This document shows positions 1-7,322 of a stretch of 24,576 bases of DNA, in pieces. Numbering within the stretch: the first letter of the stretch is position 1; each line of letters opens with the position of its first letter. The notes below the pieces were generated by a model. That model worked only from the letters and a program-made list of their open reading frames with translations. It had not been told where the DNA came from and did no database searches. Source of the DNA: CAZBUH01 sp964495095 (GTDB lineage: Bacteria; Bacillota; Clostridia; Oscillospirales; Oscillospiraceae). The translations under genes were made by a program, and so were the position numbers. The stretch lies in assembly GCA_964495095.1 (NCBI GenBank), contig CAZBUH010000022.1:1-24576 (forward strand), written 5' to 3'.

Positions 1-30
1 TATTGAAATAGTGCAGCAGATACTTAATAC

Positions 31-77
31 ATAATAGTGAAAGGCTCTCCTGTAGAGGGAGAGCCTTTCACTATTAT
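31..77. terminator. Perfect 20-bp inverted repeat, likely terminator of an upstream gene
   Basis: Two 20-base arms (31-50 and 58-77) are exact reverse complements around a 7-base loop (51-57). The downstream flank is AT-rich but has no clean T-run, so this is a strong hairpin rather than a textbook intrinsic terminator. It lies before the first promoter in the window and probably insulates the redox operon from whatever precedes it. A bidirectional terminator is possible because the arms end in AT-rich sequence on both sides. Confidence 0.6.
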
Positions 78-161
78 GATAATTATAATTATATCATGTA
101 TATATAATTATTTCAAATGCCGTTCATGCCATTTGGGTATAAATAAAAGAAAAAAAGGTAT

Positions 162-190
162 TTCACAAACAAAAATCCCGGTGTTAAAAT
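162..190 (+). promoter_or_regulatory. Sigma-A-type promoter of the redox operon
   Basis: A -35 element TTCACA (162-167, 5 of 6 to TTGACA) is followed by a 17-bp spacer and a -10 element TAAAAT (185-190). An upstream TG (182-183) gives an extended -10. The predicted transcript starts about 40 bases before the first gene. No other promoter is obvious before the second and third genes, so all three probably share this one. Confidence 0.6.
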
Positions 191-235
191 TTTAGTACAG
201 GAAAAATACATTATGGAAATATGAGGAGGAATAAT

Positions 236-1171
236 ATGAAGGTTCTGGCAATATCCGGAGGAAGCAAAAACGGGTCCAACGACGCCATGGCTCGGGAGGC
301 GCTGATGGGCGCGCAGGAGGCCGGCGCGGAGATAGAATTTATCCGCCTGCTGGATTTGAATCTCAAGCCCTGCACAGGCTGTGTGGCATGTGTTAACAGC
401 CTAATGGGCGGCGGAAACGGGGACTGCGTGATCAGGGATGATCTTGAATGGCTCAATAACAAAATACTGGACGCGGACGGGCTGCTGTTCGTAATGCCGA
501 TATTTGAAAAAGGCGCGCCCGGGATTATGCACGTGCTTCAGGACCGGCTCTGCGGGCCGGCGCACGACACAGGCATCAACATCGTGGCCGGGAATATAGC
601 CAAGGAGCTTGGTAAGCCGGGGCCCGACCCCCGCAAGCTGAAGCCAAAGGTCATGTCGTCTATCGCCATCGGAGGCTCGGACTGGAACACGAGGGTCTCA
701 TGCGATATGAATCTTGTGGCTATGACGGCTATGTGGAAAGTGATCGACGACATCGTATTCCCGTGGGCAAAGTCAATAGTGCTGGACGACAGCGCTGTGA
801 GCACGTGCCATAATGTCGGAATAAAGCTTGCCGAGGCGGCCGCCGACATGGAAAACGCAAAATACAACGGGGATCCGGGGATATGCCCCCTGTGCCACAG
901 CAGGAATTTCATGCTCCAGGATGACGCAAAGCACGCTGTCTGCGAGGTTTGCGGCGTCGTAGGGGAGATATCAATCGAAAACGGAAAACTGAAATTTTCC
1001 GTGCCCGGGGAGCAGTATGAGCACGCCCACACAACCATACCCGGAAAGCTGAAGCACATGGACGACATTTATCACTATGAGACACAGCTCAACGAGCAGA
1101 AGAAAACCGACGAATACAAAAACCGTATGGCAAAGTACCGTCAGTTTATCCAGGCGTCAAAGCCGGAATAA
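236..1171 (+). CDS. Flavodoxin-fold NAD(P)H-dependent FMN reductase / iron-sulfur flavoprotein with C-terminal zinc ribbon
   Basis: A 311-residue protein of the NADPH-dependent FMN reductase / iron-sulfur flavoprotein group. The N-terminus has the flavodoxin-like beta strand and phosphate loop (KVLAISGGSKNGSN, residues 2-15). A compact cysteine motif follows (C46, C49, C52 in PCTGCVAC, plus C64) that in this family binds an iron-sulfur cluster or acts in redox. After the flavin domain there is an extension with two CxxC pairs (C217/C220 and C236/C239), which looks like a zinc ribbon or rubredoxin-like knuckle. The start at 236 was chosen over an in-frame ATG at 221 because AGGAGGA (224-230) lies 5 bases upstream of it and overlaps the longer reading. 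It is first in a three-gene operon with an alcohol dehydrogenase and an OYE-type oxidoreductase, so a role as electron carrier or flavin supplier to them is plausible but inferred. The substrate is unknown. Confidence 0.85.
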   Translation: MKVLAISGGSKNGSNDAMAREALMGAQEAGAEIEFIRLLDLNLKPCTGCVACVNSLMGGGNGDCVIRDDLEWLNNKILDADGLLFVMPIFEKGAPGIMHVLQDRLCGPAHDTGINIVAGNIAKELGKPGPDPRKLKPKVMSSIAIGGSDWNTRVSCDMNLVAMTAMWKVIDDIVFPWAKSIVLDDSAVSTCHNVGIKLAEAAADMENAKYNGDPGICPLCHSRNFMLQDDAKHAVCEVCGVVGEISIENGKLKFSVPGEQYEHAHTTIPGKLKHMDDIYHYETQLNEQKKTDEYKNRMAKYRQFIQASKPE

Positions 1172-1199
1172 TAAAGAAATGATTGCAGGAGGAAAAAAT

Positions 1200-2258
1200 A
1201 TGAAAGCGGGAGTATTTTACGGCAAGGAAGATATACGTATAGAGGAACGCCCAATACCTGCGGCCGGGCCGAACCAGATGGTAGTAAAGATAAATTACTG
1301 CGGCATCTGCGGGACAGATGTGGAATTTTACAAAACGGGCGCCGTGCCTCCGTTTGTACAGCTTCCGATGGTGCTGGGGCATGAAAACAGCGGCACCGTG
1401 TACCAGGTGGGCGAGGGCGTCACCGGCTTTAAAGTCGGCGATAAGGTCCTCTGCGGCCCTCCCACGGCATGTGAGGAGATGTGCCCGTCCTGCAAAATCG
1501 GCAGGACAAATATCTGCATAAACGGTTTCCCAAACACCGCCGGCATAGGCGGGCCGGACGGCGGATATGCCGAGTATTACCTTGTGCGGGACGTGGCCCA
1601 CACGATGATAATAAAAGTTCCGGAAGAGGTGGATTTGAAGGACGCCGTGCTTTTTGATGTTATATGCGTTTCGCTTCACGGGGTGCGGCGCTCGAACTTT
1701 AAAATAGGCGATAACGTTGTAGTATCCGGCACCGGGCCTATCGGCCTTGCGGCCATACAGTTCCTCAAGGCCGGCGGGGCGAACAAAATAATAGCGCTGG
1801 GCACAACCTCCTCCAAGGAGCCTGTGCTCCGGCAGTACGGCGCTGATTATTTTATAAATTCAAAGGAGTGCCCGGATGTGGCGGGAGAGGTCTGCAAAAT
1901 ACTCGGCTCGCCCGTGGGCGCGGACGTGGTGTTCGAGTGTGCCGGCAACGCCGTCAGCCTCGGCAACTGCATAAACTGCGTAAAGCCCGGAGGCCAGGTA
2001 ACTGTAATAGGCACTATACAGGAGCCCCTTTCCAACCTGGTGCCCGGGGGATTTTCCATACACGAGCCGGAGATAATCTTTACGTTTGTCTATACCGAGG
2101 ACGAAGTGAAAATGTATCTTGAAATGCTGGCCGCCGGCAAGATAAAATTCCCGGGAATGGTGACGGATATCGTGTCTCTCGACGAGTGCGTGGAGAAATA
2201 CATCGGCAATCCCAACAAGAAGGGTCAACTTAAGGTACTCATAGATCCTTGCAAATAA
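1200..2258 (+). CDS. Zinc-dependent medium-chain alcohol dehydrogenase
   Basis: A 352-residue medium-chain dehydrogenase/reductase related to sorbitol, threonine and butanediol dehydrogenases, expected to oxidise or reduce an alcohol/ketone pair with NAD(P). Catalytic zinc ligands are visible as C37 (CGICGTD) and the H61-E62 pair (GHE). The structural-zinc lobe has four cysteines (C91, C95, C98, C106), with one extra residue between the first two compared with the common spacing. The Rossmann dinucleotide loop is GTGPIG (177-182). The ATG at 1200 is preceded by AGGAGG (1187-1192). A longer in-frame start at 1077 lies inside the upstream flavoprotein gene and is rejected. The gene follows the flavoprotein by 28 bases and precedes the OYE-like gene by 24, so it is almost certainly cotranscribed. 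The substrate cannot be read from sequence. Family assignment is firm. Confidence 0.9.
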   Translation: MKAGVFYGKEDIRIEERPIPAAGPNQMVVKINYCGICGTDVEFYKTGAVPPFVQLPMVLGHENSGTVYQVGEGVTGFKVGDKVLCGPPTACEEMCPSCKIGRTNICINGFPNTAGIGGPDGGYAEYYLVRDVAHTMIIKVPEEVDLKDAVLFDVICVSLHGVRRSNFKIGDNVVVSGTGPIGLAAIQFLKAGGANKIIALGTTSSKEPVLRQYGADYFINSKECPDVAGEVCKILGSPVGADVVFECAGNAVSLGNCINCVKPGGQVTVIGTIQEPLSNLVPGGFSIHEPEIIFTFVYTEDEVKMYLEMLAAGKIKFPGMVTDIVSLDECVEKYIGNPNKKGQLKVLIDPCK

Positions 2259-2282
2259 AAGAAATAAGGAGATAAGGATAAA

Positions 2283-4193
2283 ATGGCAAATCTCTATCCA
2301 AATATAATGGCGCCTGTAAGGGTGGGGAATGTATTCCTGAAAAACAGGCTTATATCCGCACCGTCAACCATACATACAGGCTCCAGCGGGCAGCCGTATC
2401 CAACCGAAAAAGGCATACGCTTTTTTGAGGACAGGGCCAGGGCCGGCGTCGGCCTTGTGACCTGCGCCGGCGTTTCGGTGGGCGGCGCCAACGACGACGG
2501 CACACATTGCAGTTGGGACGTCTTTAAGCCGAATCACACCAACCGCCTTGTGGATATGGTGGAGCGGATACATATGTACGGCGCAAAGTGCACCATGGAG
2601 CTGATAGGCGTTTTCCCGGACGGGTATACCGTCAGCGACGGATGCTCAATAATGGGAAGTCCTCCAATTGGCCGCGAGATAACAAAAGAGGACATGGAGA
2701 AATTTAAGCAGGACTATATCGCCACTGCTGTGGAGATAAAAAAGTGCGGATTTGACGGGCTGCTGCTGCATATGGGACACAGCATACCCCTGGCCCAGTT
2801 TCTGTCGCCGCTGACAAACCGCCGCACCGACGAGTATGGCGGCAGCACGGAAAATCGCTGCCGTTATCCCAAAGAGCTCATAGACGGGGTGCGCGCCGCC
2901 GTAGGCAAAGACATGATAATCGAGGTCCGCATATCCGGATCTGAATTTGAGGCCGGCGGCATAGATATTGACGAGGGTATTCGCATCGGGGAAATACTCC
3001 AGGAAAATATAGACATCCTCCAGGTTTCCGCCGGTATGCACAATCCGGACTGGATGACCTGGACGCATCCCTGCGGATTCCTGCCGCCTATGCCCAATGT
3101 GTATCTTGCCGAGGCGTTTAAAAAATCGGGCAGGATAAAAGTCCCGGTGTCCACTCTCGGCGGCATTGGAAGCGTGGAAGAGGCGGACAAAATAATCGCA
3201 GATGGCAAGGCCGATTTTGTAGTTGCCGCCCGTTCCTTTATAGCGGACCCGGACTGGGTCAAAAAGGGCTGCGCAGGAAAGCAGGAGGATGTACGGCCCT
3301 GCGTGAAATGTATGCGCTGCCACGACAGCGACAACTACGCGCAGCACCTTATCTGCACTGTTAATCCGCGTGTAGGCGCCGAGGAGGCCATAGAGCGTAT
3401 AGCCCAGCCTGCCGCAAGCAAAAAGGTGGCGGTTATCGGCGGCGGCCCCGCCGGAATGCAGGCCGCGCTGACGGCATGGAAGCGGGGGCATCAGGTCACA
3501 CTGTTTGAAAAAGAGCAAACTCTCGGCGGAAAGCTGATGTTTGCCGATTATGTCTCGTTTAAATATCCTCTCGCCGTCTATAAAAACTGGATGGTATCTC
3601 AGGTCATGAAATCCGGAGTTACGGTAAAGCTCGGCAAAGAGGCGTCGCCCGGGGATGTGAAGGGCTTTGACGCTGTTATTGCCGCCGTAGGCAGCGAGCC
3701 TGTTGTTCCGCCGATACCGGGAATTGAAAACGCAAAGCCCGCCATAGATATTTACGGGCACGAGGACGAGCTGGCCCAGGACGTCTGCCTTATCGGCGGC
3801 GGTCAGGTGGGGCTGGAGACAGGACTTCATCTCTGCAAGCTGGGAAAGAATGTGACGATACTGGAGATGCGTTCAGCCCTTGCTCCCGATGCGTCAAAAA
3901 CACACCGGGACGAGCTTCTTGTGGAGGTCCGCAGTGAGCCTAAACTGACCGTTATTCTGGACGGCCGCTGCACCGCTGTAGAGCCGGACGGCGTTACATA
4001 TGAAAAAGCCGGTGAAAGCAAAAAAATAAGCGCCGGAAGCGTGGTCCTCTCCGCTGGTATGCGCGGATTGAGCGGACTTGCGGACAGCTTTATGGGAATC
4101 ACCGACGAGTATGCCCAGGTGGGCGACTGTGTAAGGGCGCGTACTGTGGAGCAGGCCAATAAAGAGGCGTTTTTCGCCGCGATGCTGCTCTGA
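2283..4193 (+). CDS. NADH:flavin oxidoreductase, 2,4-dienoyl-CoA reductase / BaiCD-BaiH type (FMN, 4Fe-4S, FAD)
   Basis: A 636-residue three-part flavoenzyme, close to the usual length of the family that reduces activated C=C bonds (2,4-dienoyl-CoA reductase, 2-enoate reductases, bile-acid BaiCD/BaiH). Residues 1-335 form the old-yellow-enzyme TIM barrel, with the signature TNRRTDEYGGSTENR (178-192) and H163/H166. A cysteine cluster for 4Fe-4S follows (C340, C343, C346, C358, ending CTVNP). Next comes a FAD-binding GGGPAG (386-391) and an inserted NAD(P)H-binding GGGQVG (505-510). The position of the catalytic tyrosine of E. coli FadH appears to be I168, judged by alignment to QFLSP, so the proton-donor chemistry may differ. 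The ribosome site AAGGAG (2266-2271) precedes the ATG. It is the last gene of the redox operon, with a strong terminator about 90 bases downstream. The actual substrate (enoate, steroid, aromatic or other) is unknown. Confidence 0.92.
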   Translation: MANLYPNIMAPVRVGNVFLKNRLISAPSTIHTGSSGQPYPTEKGIRFFEDRARAGVGLVTCAGVSVGGANDDGTHCSWDVFKPNHTNRLVDMVERIHMYGAKCTMELIGVFPDGYTVSDGCSIMGSPPIGREITKEDMEKFKQDYIATAVEIKKCGFDGLLLHMGHSIPLAQFLSPLTNRRTDEYGGSTENRCRYPKELIDGVRAAVGKDMIIEVRISGSEFEAGGIDIDEGIRIGEILQENIDILQVSAGMHNPDWMTWTHPCGFLPPMPNVYLAEAFKKSGRIKVPVSTLGGIGSVEEADKIIADGKADFVVAARSFIADPDWVKKGCAGKQEDVRPCVKCMRCHDSDNYAQHLICTVNPRVGAEEAIERIAQPAASKKVAVIGGGPAGMQAALTAWKRGHQVTLFEKEQTLGGKLMFADYVSFKYPLAVYKNWMVSQVMKSGVTVKLGKEASPGDVKGFDAVIAAVGSEPVVPPIPGIENAKPAIDIYGHEDELAQDVCLIGGGQVGLETGLHLCKLGKNVTILEMRSALAPDASKTHRDELLVEVRSEPKLTVILDGRCTAVEPDGVTYEKAGESKKISAGSVVLSAGMRGLSGLADSFMGITDEYAQVGDCVRARTVEQANKEAFFAAMLL

Positions 4194-4281
4194 TTTTCAC
4201 AGACATAGCCCTGCCCGGATAAACCGGACAAAGCGGGAGCAGACGCTTCACTCCTCTTTTCATCACAAATCATGACAGGCG

Positions 4282-4334
4282 CCGCCTGCCGCCGGAAATA
4301 TAGTTCTTCCCGGCGGCAGGCGGTATGTTTTTTT
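4282..4334 (+). terminator. Rho-independent terminator of the redox operon
   Basis: A 14-bp perfect GC-rich stem (4282-4295 with 4310-4323) encloses a 14-base loop and is followed after three bases by eight T residues (4327-4334). This is a textbook intrinsic terminator. It separates the redox operon from dnaA. Confidence 0.9.
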
Positions 4335-4392
4335 GCCACGCCCCGAATTGCAGGATCGTCAAGCATATTGGACAGAGGATTCTTTAGGAGAC

Positions 4393-4515
4393 GACCGGTT
4401 AAGGGGCCCCATATCCTGCGTTATACCGGTCATAAAGGATATGGCCGCCTTTCGGCGAGTCGGTTTGTGTTAGCTCAGCTTTGCCTCTCGAGGCTCTATC
4501 CTTTATCCTTTTTTT
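4393..4515 (+). ncRNA. Candidate structured RNA or attenuator-like element
   Basis: Three perfect complementary pairs are seen. Helix A is 4393-4399 with 4425-4431 (7 bp). Helix B is 4409-4416 with 4437-4444 (8 bp). Helix C is 4432-4440 with 4498-4506 (9 bp), followed by CC and seven T residues (4509-4515). A and B interleave as an H-type pseudoknot with short loops. C shares bases 4437-4440 with B, so B and C exclude each other. A small hairpin (4446-4449 with 4454-4457) lies inside C. The layout resembles a switch between pseudoknot and terminator, but no promoter was found for it, no known riboswitch class is recognised, and short helices can arise by chance. Confidence 0.25.
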
Positions 4516-4574
4516 CTCCTGTCCAATATCTATTGTGAGCCTGCATCTGCGCTTTCTTTTTTATATTGTATAGC

Positions 4575-4603
4575 TTGCAAACACAAGGCGTTTCTGATAT
4601 AAT
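4575..4603 (+). promoter_or_regulatory. dnaA promoter
   Basis: TTGCAA (4575-4580), a 17-bp spacer and a perfect TATAAT (4598-4603) with an upstream TG (4595-4596) form an extended -10 promoter. The predicted start is about 45 bases before the dnaA start codon. No DnaA box is evident next to it, so autorepression by DnaA, usual in other bacteria, is not visible in the sequence here. Confidence 0.75.
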
Positions 4604-4655
4604 TAAGTGGTTAAAATAAGCGGGAGTATTGCTATTTGGAAAGGAGCGCGATTTT

Positions 4656-5966
4656 TTGAATTCTGCGGCTGAAGTATGGGACAGGGTCCTGGATATTCTC
4701 CGTTCAAATCTTACGTCTACGGCAATAGCCACGTGGTTTGCCGACTGCTCCGTTCTGGACCTGATGGACAATAAAATCACCATATACACCCCATCTGAGT
4801 TTAACAGGGACATCATAGAGAGCCGTTTCAAGGATTCTATAAAATCCGCTCTGTACGAGCTTTTTTCCGGAGAATTCGACGTGGTGGTATTGGGGGGCGA
4901 CGATCTGAGCGCCTACAGAATTTCTGCGCCTCAGGCCGGCTCCCTTATGGACAGCGACGATTTCACATTTGAGCGCTTTGTAGTTGGAAACTCCAATAAA
5001 TTTGCCCATGCCGCAGCCATGGCCGTATCGGAAAACCCGGCTGAGGTATATAACCCTCTTTTCATATACGGCGATTCCGGGCTTGGAAAGACCCATCTTC
5101 TTTACGCCATAGCACACGTGGTAAGGATAAACCACCCCGAATATAAAATAGTTTACATAAAAGGCGACGACTTTACAAACGAGCTTATAGAGGACCTGAA
5201 ACGGGGCAGGATGCCGGAATTCAGGGAGAAATACAGGACTGCTGACCTGCTGCTGGTGGACGATATCCAGTTTATAGCCGGAAAGGATTCCACCCAGGAG
5301 GAGTTTTTCCACACCTTCAACACCCTGTATGAATCCAGACACCAGATAGTCCTCACCTCCGACCGTCCGCCAAAGGCAATGAACACCCTGGAGGATCGGC
5401 TGAAAACGAGGTTTGAATGGGGCCTCATCGCCGATATAATCCCGCCTGATTACGAAACCAGGATGGCCATAATAAAAAACAAGGCCCAGCAGCTTGGCCT
5501 TATCCTGCCGGAAGAGGTGATGGTCTACATCGCCGAAAATATCACGGCAAACGTGCGTCAGATAGAGGGCGCAGTAAAAAAGATAATGGCCTACATGGAC
5601 CTTATGGGGGACAAAATAAACGTAAGCTCCGTGGCTTCGGTATTAAAAGAGCTCTACACGGAAAAGTCCGAATTTGCCCCCACCGCCGATATAATAATCG
5701 AGGAAACGGCCAGATTTTATTCCGTATCCCCCGAAAGCATAAAAAGCTCAAAGCAGACGAGGGATATCGTTATTCCGAGGCACGTCTCCATCTACCTTAT
5801 ACGCAATATGACAAACCTTTCCCTCACAGAAATAGGCGATATATTTAACAGACACCACGCCACTGTGAAAAATTCCCTTAACTGGATAGAAGAAAATATG
5901 AAAACATCTCCTGAGCTTGTAAACGTCATAAAAGACATAAAAGCCAATATAAATTCAAGGACCTGA
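4656..5966 (+). CDS. dnaA: Chromosomal replication initiator protein DnaA
   Basis: A 436-residue initiator that binds DnaA boxes, oligomerises with ATP and opens the origin. Domain I is residues 1 to about 80, and domain II is a very short linker. Domain III is the AAA+ core, with Walker A GDSGLGKTH (139-147), Walker B LLLVDDIQF (198-206), sensor I near 233-239, the arginine-finger box around 245-257 and sensor II NVRQIEGA (299-306). Domain IV ends with the DNA-binding signature NRHHATVKNS (398-407), a variant of the usual DHTTV. The protein is slightly shorter than the roughly 450 residues typical of Firmicutes because of the reduced domain II. Start: TTG at 4656 is chosen because GGAG (4643-4646) sits 9 bases upstream. 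The longer in-frame TTG at 4629 would place the ribosome site inside the gene. Own promoter at 4575-4603; oriC lies immediately downstream. Confidence 0.97.
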   Translation: MNSAAEVWDRVLDILRSNLTSTAIATWFADCSVLDLMDNKITIYTPSEFNRDIIESRFKDSIKSALYELFSGEFDVVVLGGDDLSAYRISAPQAGSLMDSDDFTFERFVVGNSNKFAHAAAMAVSENPAEVYNPLFIYGDSGLGKTHLLYAIAHVVRINHPEYKIVYIKGDDFTNELIEDLKRGRMPEFREKYRTADLLLVDDIQFIAGKDSTQEEFFHTFNTLYESRHQIVLTSDRPPKAMNTLEDRLKTRFEWGLIADIIPPDYETRMAIIKNKAQQLGLILPEEVMVYIAENITANVRQIEGAVKKIMAYMDLMGDKINVSSVASVLKELYTEKSEFAPTADIIIEETARFYSVSPESIKSSKQTRDIVIPRHVSIYLIRNMTNLSLTEIGDIFNRHHATVKNSLNWIEENMKTSPELVNVIKDIKANINSRT

Positions 5967-6206
5967 CGCGTTTTATACCAGAAATTTTTCAACACCTTTT
6001 GTTGAAATGTGTAAAAATAATCTGTGGAAAAACAAAATGTCGAAAACACTGAAAAATAATTATTTTCTTTCCACATTTTTATAAACAGCCAAAACTATTG
6101 AAAAATCTTGAGCTTTCAGTGATTTCCACATTTTTTCATACTACTACTGCTATTACTAAATAATATTCTATCTCTTCTATCTTTATTACTGTCTGGAGGA
6201 AAGAAC
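5967..6206. other. Replication origin (oriC) between dnaA and dnaN
   Basis: An AT-rich non-coding interval in the position where Bacillus-type unwinding occurs. DnaA-box-like 9-mers, compared with TTATCCACA, are TGTGTAAAA at 6008-6016 (reverse, 7/9), TGTGGAAAA at 6023-6031 (reverse, 8/9), CTTTCCACA at 6067-6075 (7/9) and ATTTCCACA at 6122-6130 (7/9). The last box is followed after 10 bases by six in-phase trinucleotides (6141-6158) matching the DnaA-trio pattern, then by an AT-rich tract (6159-6190). A 7-bp hairpin (5987-5993 with 6001-6007) at the start of the region may be a weak dnaA terminator. The boxes are degenerate, so the exact number that bind DnaA is uncertain. Confidence 0.85.
6141..6158 (+). 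promoter_or_regulatory. DnaA-trio element of the unwinding region
   Basis: Read in threes from 6141 the top strand is CTA CTA CTG CTA TTA CTA, the complement of the 3'-GAT-5' repeats that DnaA engages on single-stranded DNA in Bacillus subtilis. It lies 10 bases beyond a DnaA box of matching orientation and just before the most AT-rich part of the interval. No GC-rich spacer separates box and trios; instead there is a T-run. Confidence 0.75.
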
Positions 6207-7322
6207 ATGAAATTTTCTTGTGAAAAAGCGATGCTTCTTATGGCTGTGACAATAGCTTCCAGAGCGGCTTCTGCAAAAAGCGCTGTTCCGGCCCTGGAGG
6301 GACTTCTCATAGAGGCCGCCGAGAATATAAAGATAACCGGCTACGATTTGAAAACCGGAATAATCACAACCGTACAGGCGGACGTTGAGGAACAGGGCAG
6401 CGTGGTTTTTAACGCAAGGCTGTTCGGGGAGATAATACGAAAGCTTCCCGACGATATTATCTATATAAGCGTGGACGACAATATGATCACCACCATAAAA
6501 TGCGGGATGAGTCTTTTCAGTATAGTCGGCTCCCCGTCTCTGGATTATCCGGAGCTTCCGGCAGTGGAATCCCAAAATTCCGTGTATATAAAGCAAAAGA
6601 CCCTTAAGGCCATGATAACCCAAACAAACTTTGCCGTCAGCGACAACGAGGCCCGTCCTATCCACACAGGCTCGCTTTTTGAGGTGGATAAGAAAATACT
6701 CACGGTGGTGTCTGTGGACGGCTTCAGGCTGGCTTTAAGGCGCGAGGAGATATCAGGCTCAGAGATAGAGAACACCAGCTTTGTAGTCCCCGGCTCGGCC
6801 TTGAGCGAGGTGGAAAAAATAGCCGCTGATGTGGATGACGACATTAAGATAACCGTCGGCGCAAAGCACGTTATATTTACCATAGACAGCACAATGCTAA
6901 TATCCCGCAGGCTTGAAGGGGAATTTTTAAACTACCGTCAGGCAATACCCCAGAATAACAAGTATGCCATAGAAATTGATAAAAAAACCGTTATAAGCTG
7001 CGTGGAGAGAGTCTCCATAATAATAAACGAAAAGCTCAAAAGTCCCGTAAGGTGTACTTTTGAGGAGAACATGTTTAAAATTTTCACTGCCACGCCTCTC
7101 GGAAAGGCATACGATGAGTGCGAGGTAAAGGGAGACGGTGAGGGCCTCGAAATAGGCTTCAACAATAAATATCTGCTGGATGCTTTAAAGGCTGCGCCTT
7201 CGGATAAAATAGTTATGAAGCTCAACACCGGCGTGTCCCCCTGCATAATAATCCCCGCCGACGGGAGCAGCAATTTCTTATATATGATACTCCCTGTGAG
7301 GCTGAAATCAAATGAAAGTTAA
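6207..7322 (+). CDS. dnaN: DNA polymerase III beta subunit (sliding clamp)
   Basis: A 371-residue ring-forming processivity clamp for the replicative polymerase, also a platform for repair and mismatch factors. Recognisable segments are the N-terminal AKSAVPALEGLLIEA (23-37), the central EARPIHTGSLFEV (148-160) with VSVDGFRLALRR after it, and the conserved C-terminus ILPVRL, which forms part of the partner-peptide pocket. Length is normal for the family, consistent with three repeated clamp folds. The ribosome site GGAGGA (6195-6200) is 6 bases from the ATG. It overlaps the next gene by 11 bases and is probably the first gene of the dnaN-yaaA-recF-remB unit. No clear promoter was identified in the AT-rich origin just upstream, so read-through from dnaA may contribute. 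Confidence 0.97.
   Translation: MKFSCEKAMLLMAVTIASRAASAKSAVPALEGLLIEAAENIKITGYDLKTGIITTVQADVEEQGSVVFNARLFGEIIRKLPDDIIYISVDDNMITTIKCGMSLFSIVGSPSLDYPELPAVESQNSVYIKQKTLKAMITQTNFAVSDNEARPIHTGSLFEVDKKILTVVSVDGFRLALRREEISGSEIENTSFVVPGSALSEVEKIAADVDDDIKITVGAKHVIFTIDSTMLISRRLEGEFLNYRQAIPQNNKYAIEIDKKTVISCVERVSIIINEKLKSPVRCTFEENMFKIFTATPLGKAYDECEVKGDGEGLEIGFNNKYLLDALKAAPSDKIVMKLNTGVSPCIIIPADGSSNFLYMILPVRLKSNES

Larger units (their letters stand above)
4335..4655. other. Non-coding region upstream of dnaA
   Basis: About 320 bases between the redox-operon terminator and dnaA with no convincing gene. The open frames crossing it on both strands lack ribosome sites and recognisable protein sequence. It holds a set of complementary segments (4393-4515, listed separately) and the dnaA promoter. 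No good match to the DnaA box consensus TTATCCACA is seen here, so the origin elements seem confined to the dnaA-dnaN interval. The rpmH-rnpA genes often found on this side of dnaA in Firmicutes are not present. Confidence 0.7.

Noticed and set aside
115..134. AAATG...CATTT dyad upstream of the first promoter
   Set aside because: Only the outer five bases are symmetric; too weak to propose an operator.
2646..3830. Long open frame on the minus strand opposite the OYE-type gene
   Set aside because: Antisense to a gene with unmistakable motifs; the translated sequence has no recognisable domain and no ribosome site.
4470..4482. TAGCTCAGCT resembling the D-arm of a tRNA
   Set aside because: There is no matching D-stem 3' half, anticodon stem, T-arm or acceptor stem around it.
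4272..4831. Open frames on both strands in the region upstream of dnaA
   Set aside because: They run through the terminator or into dnaA, lack ribosome sites, and encode nothing resembling rpmH, rnpA or any known small protein.
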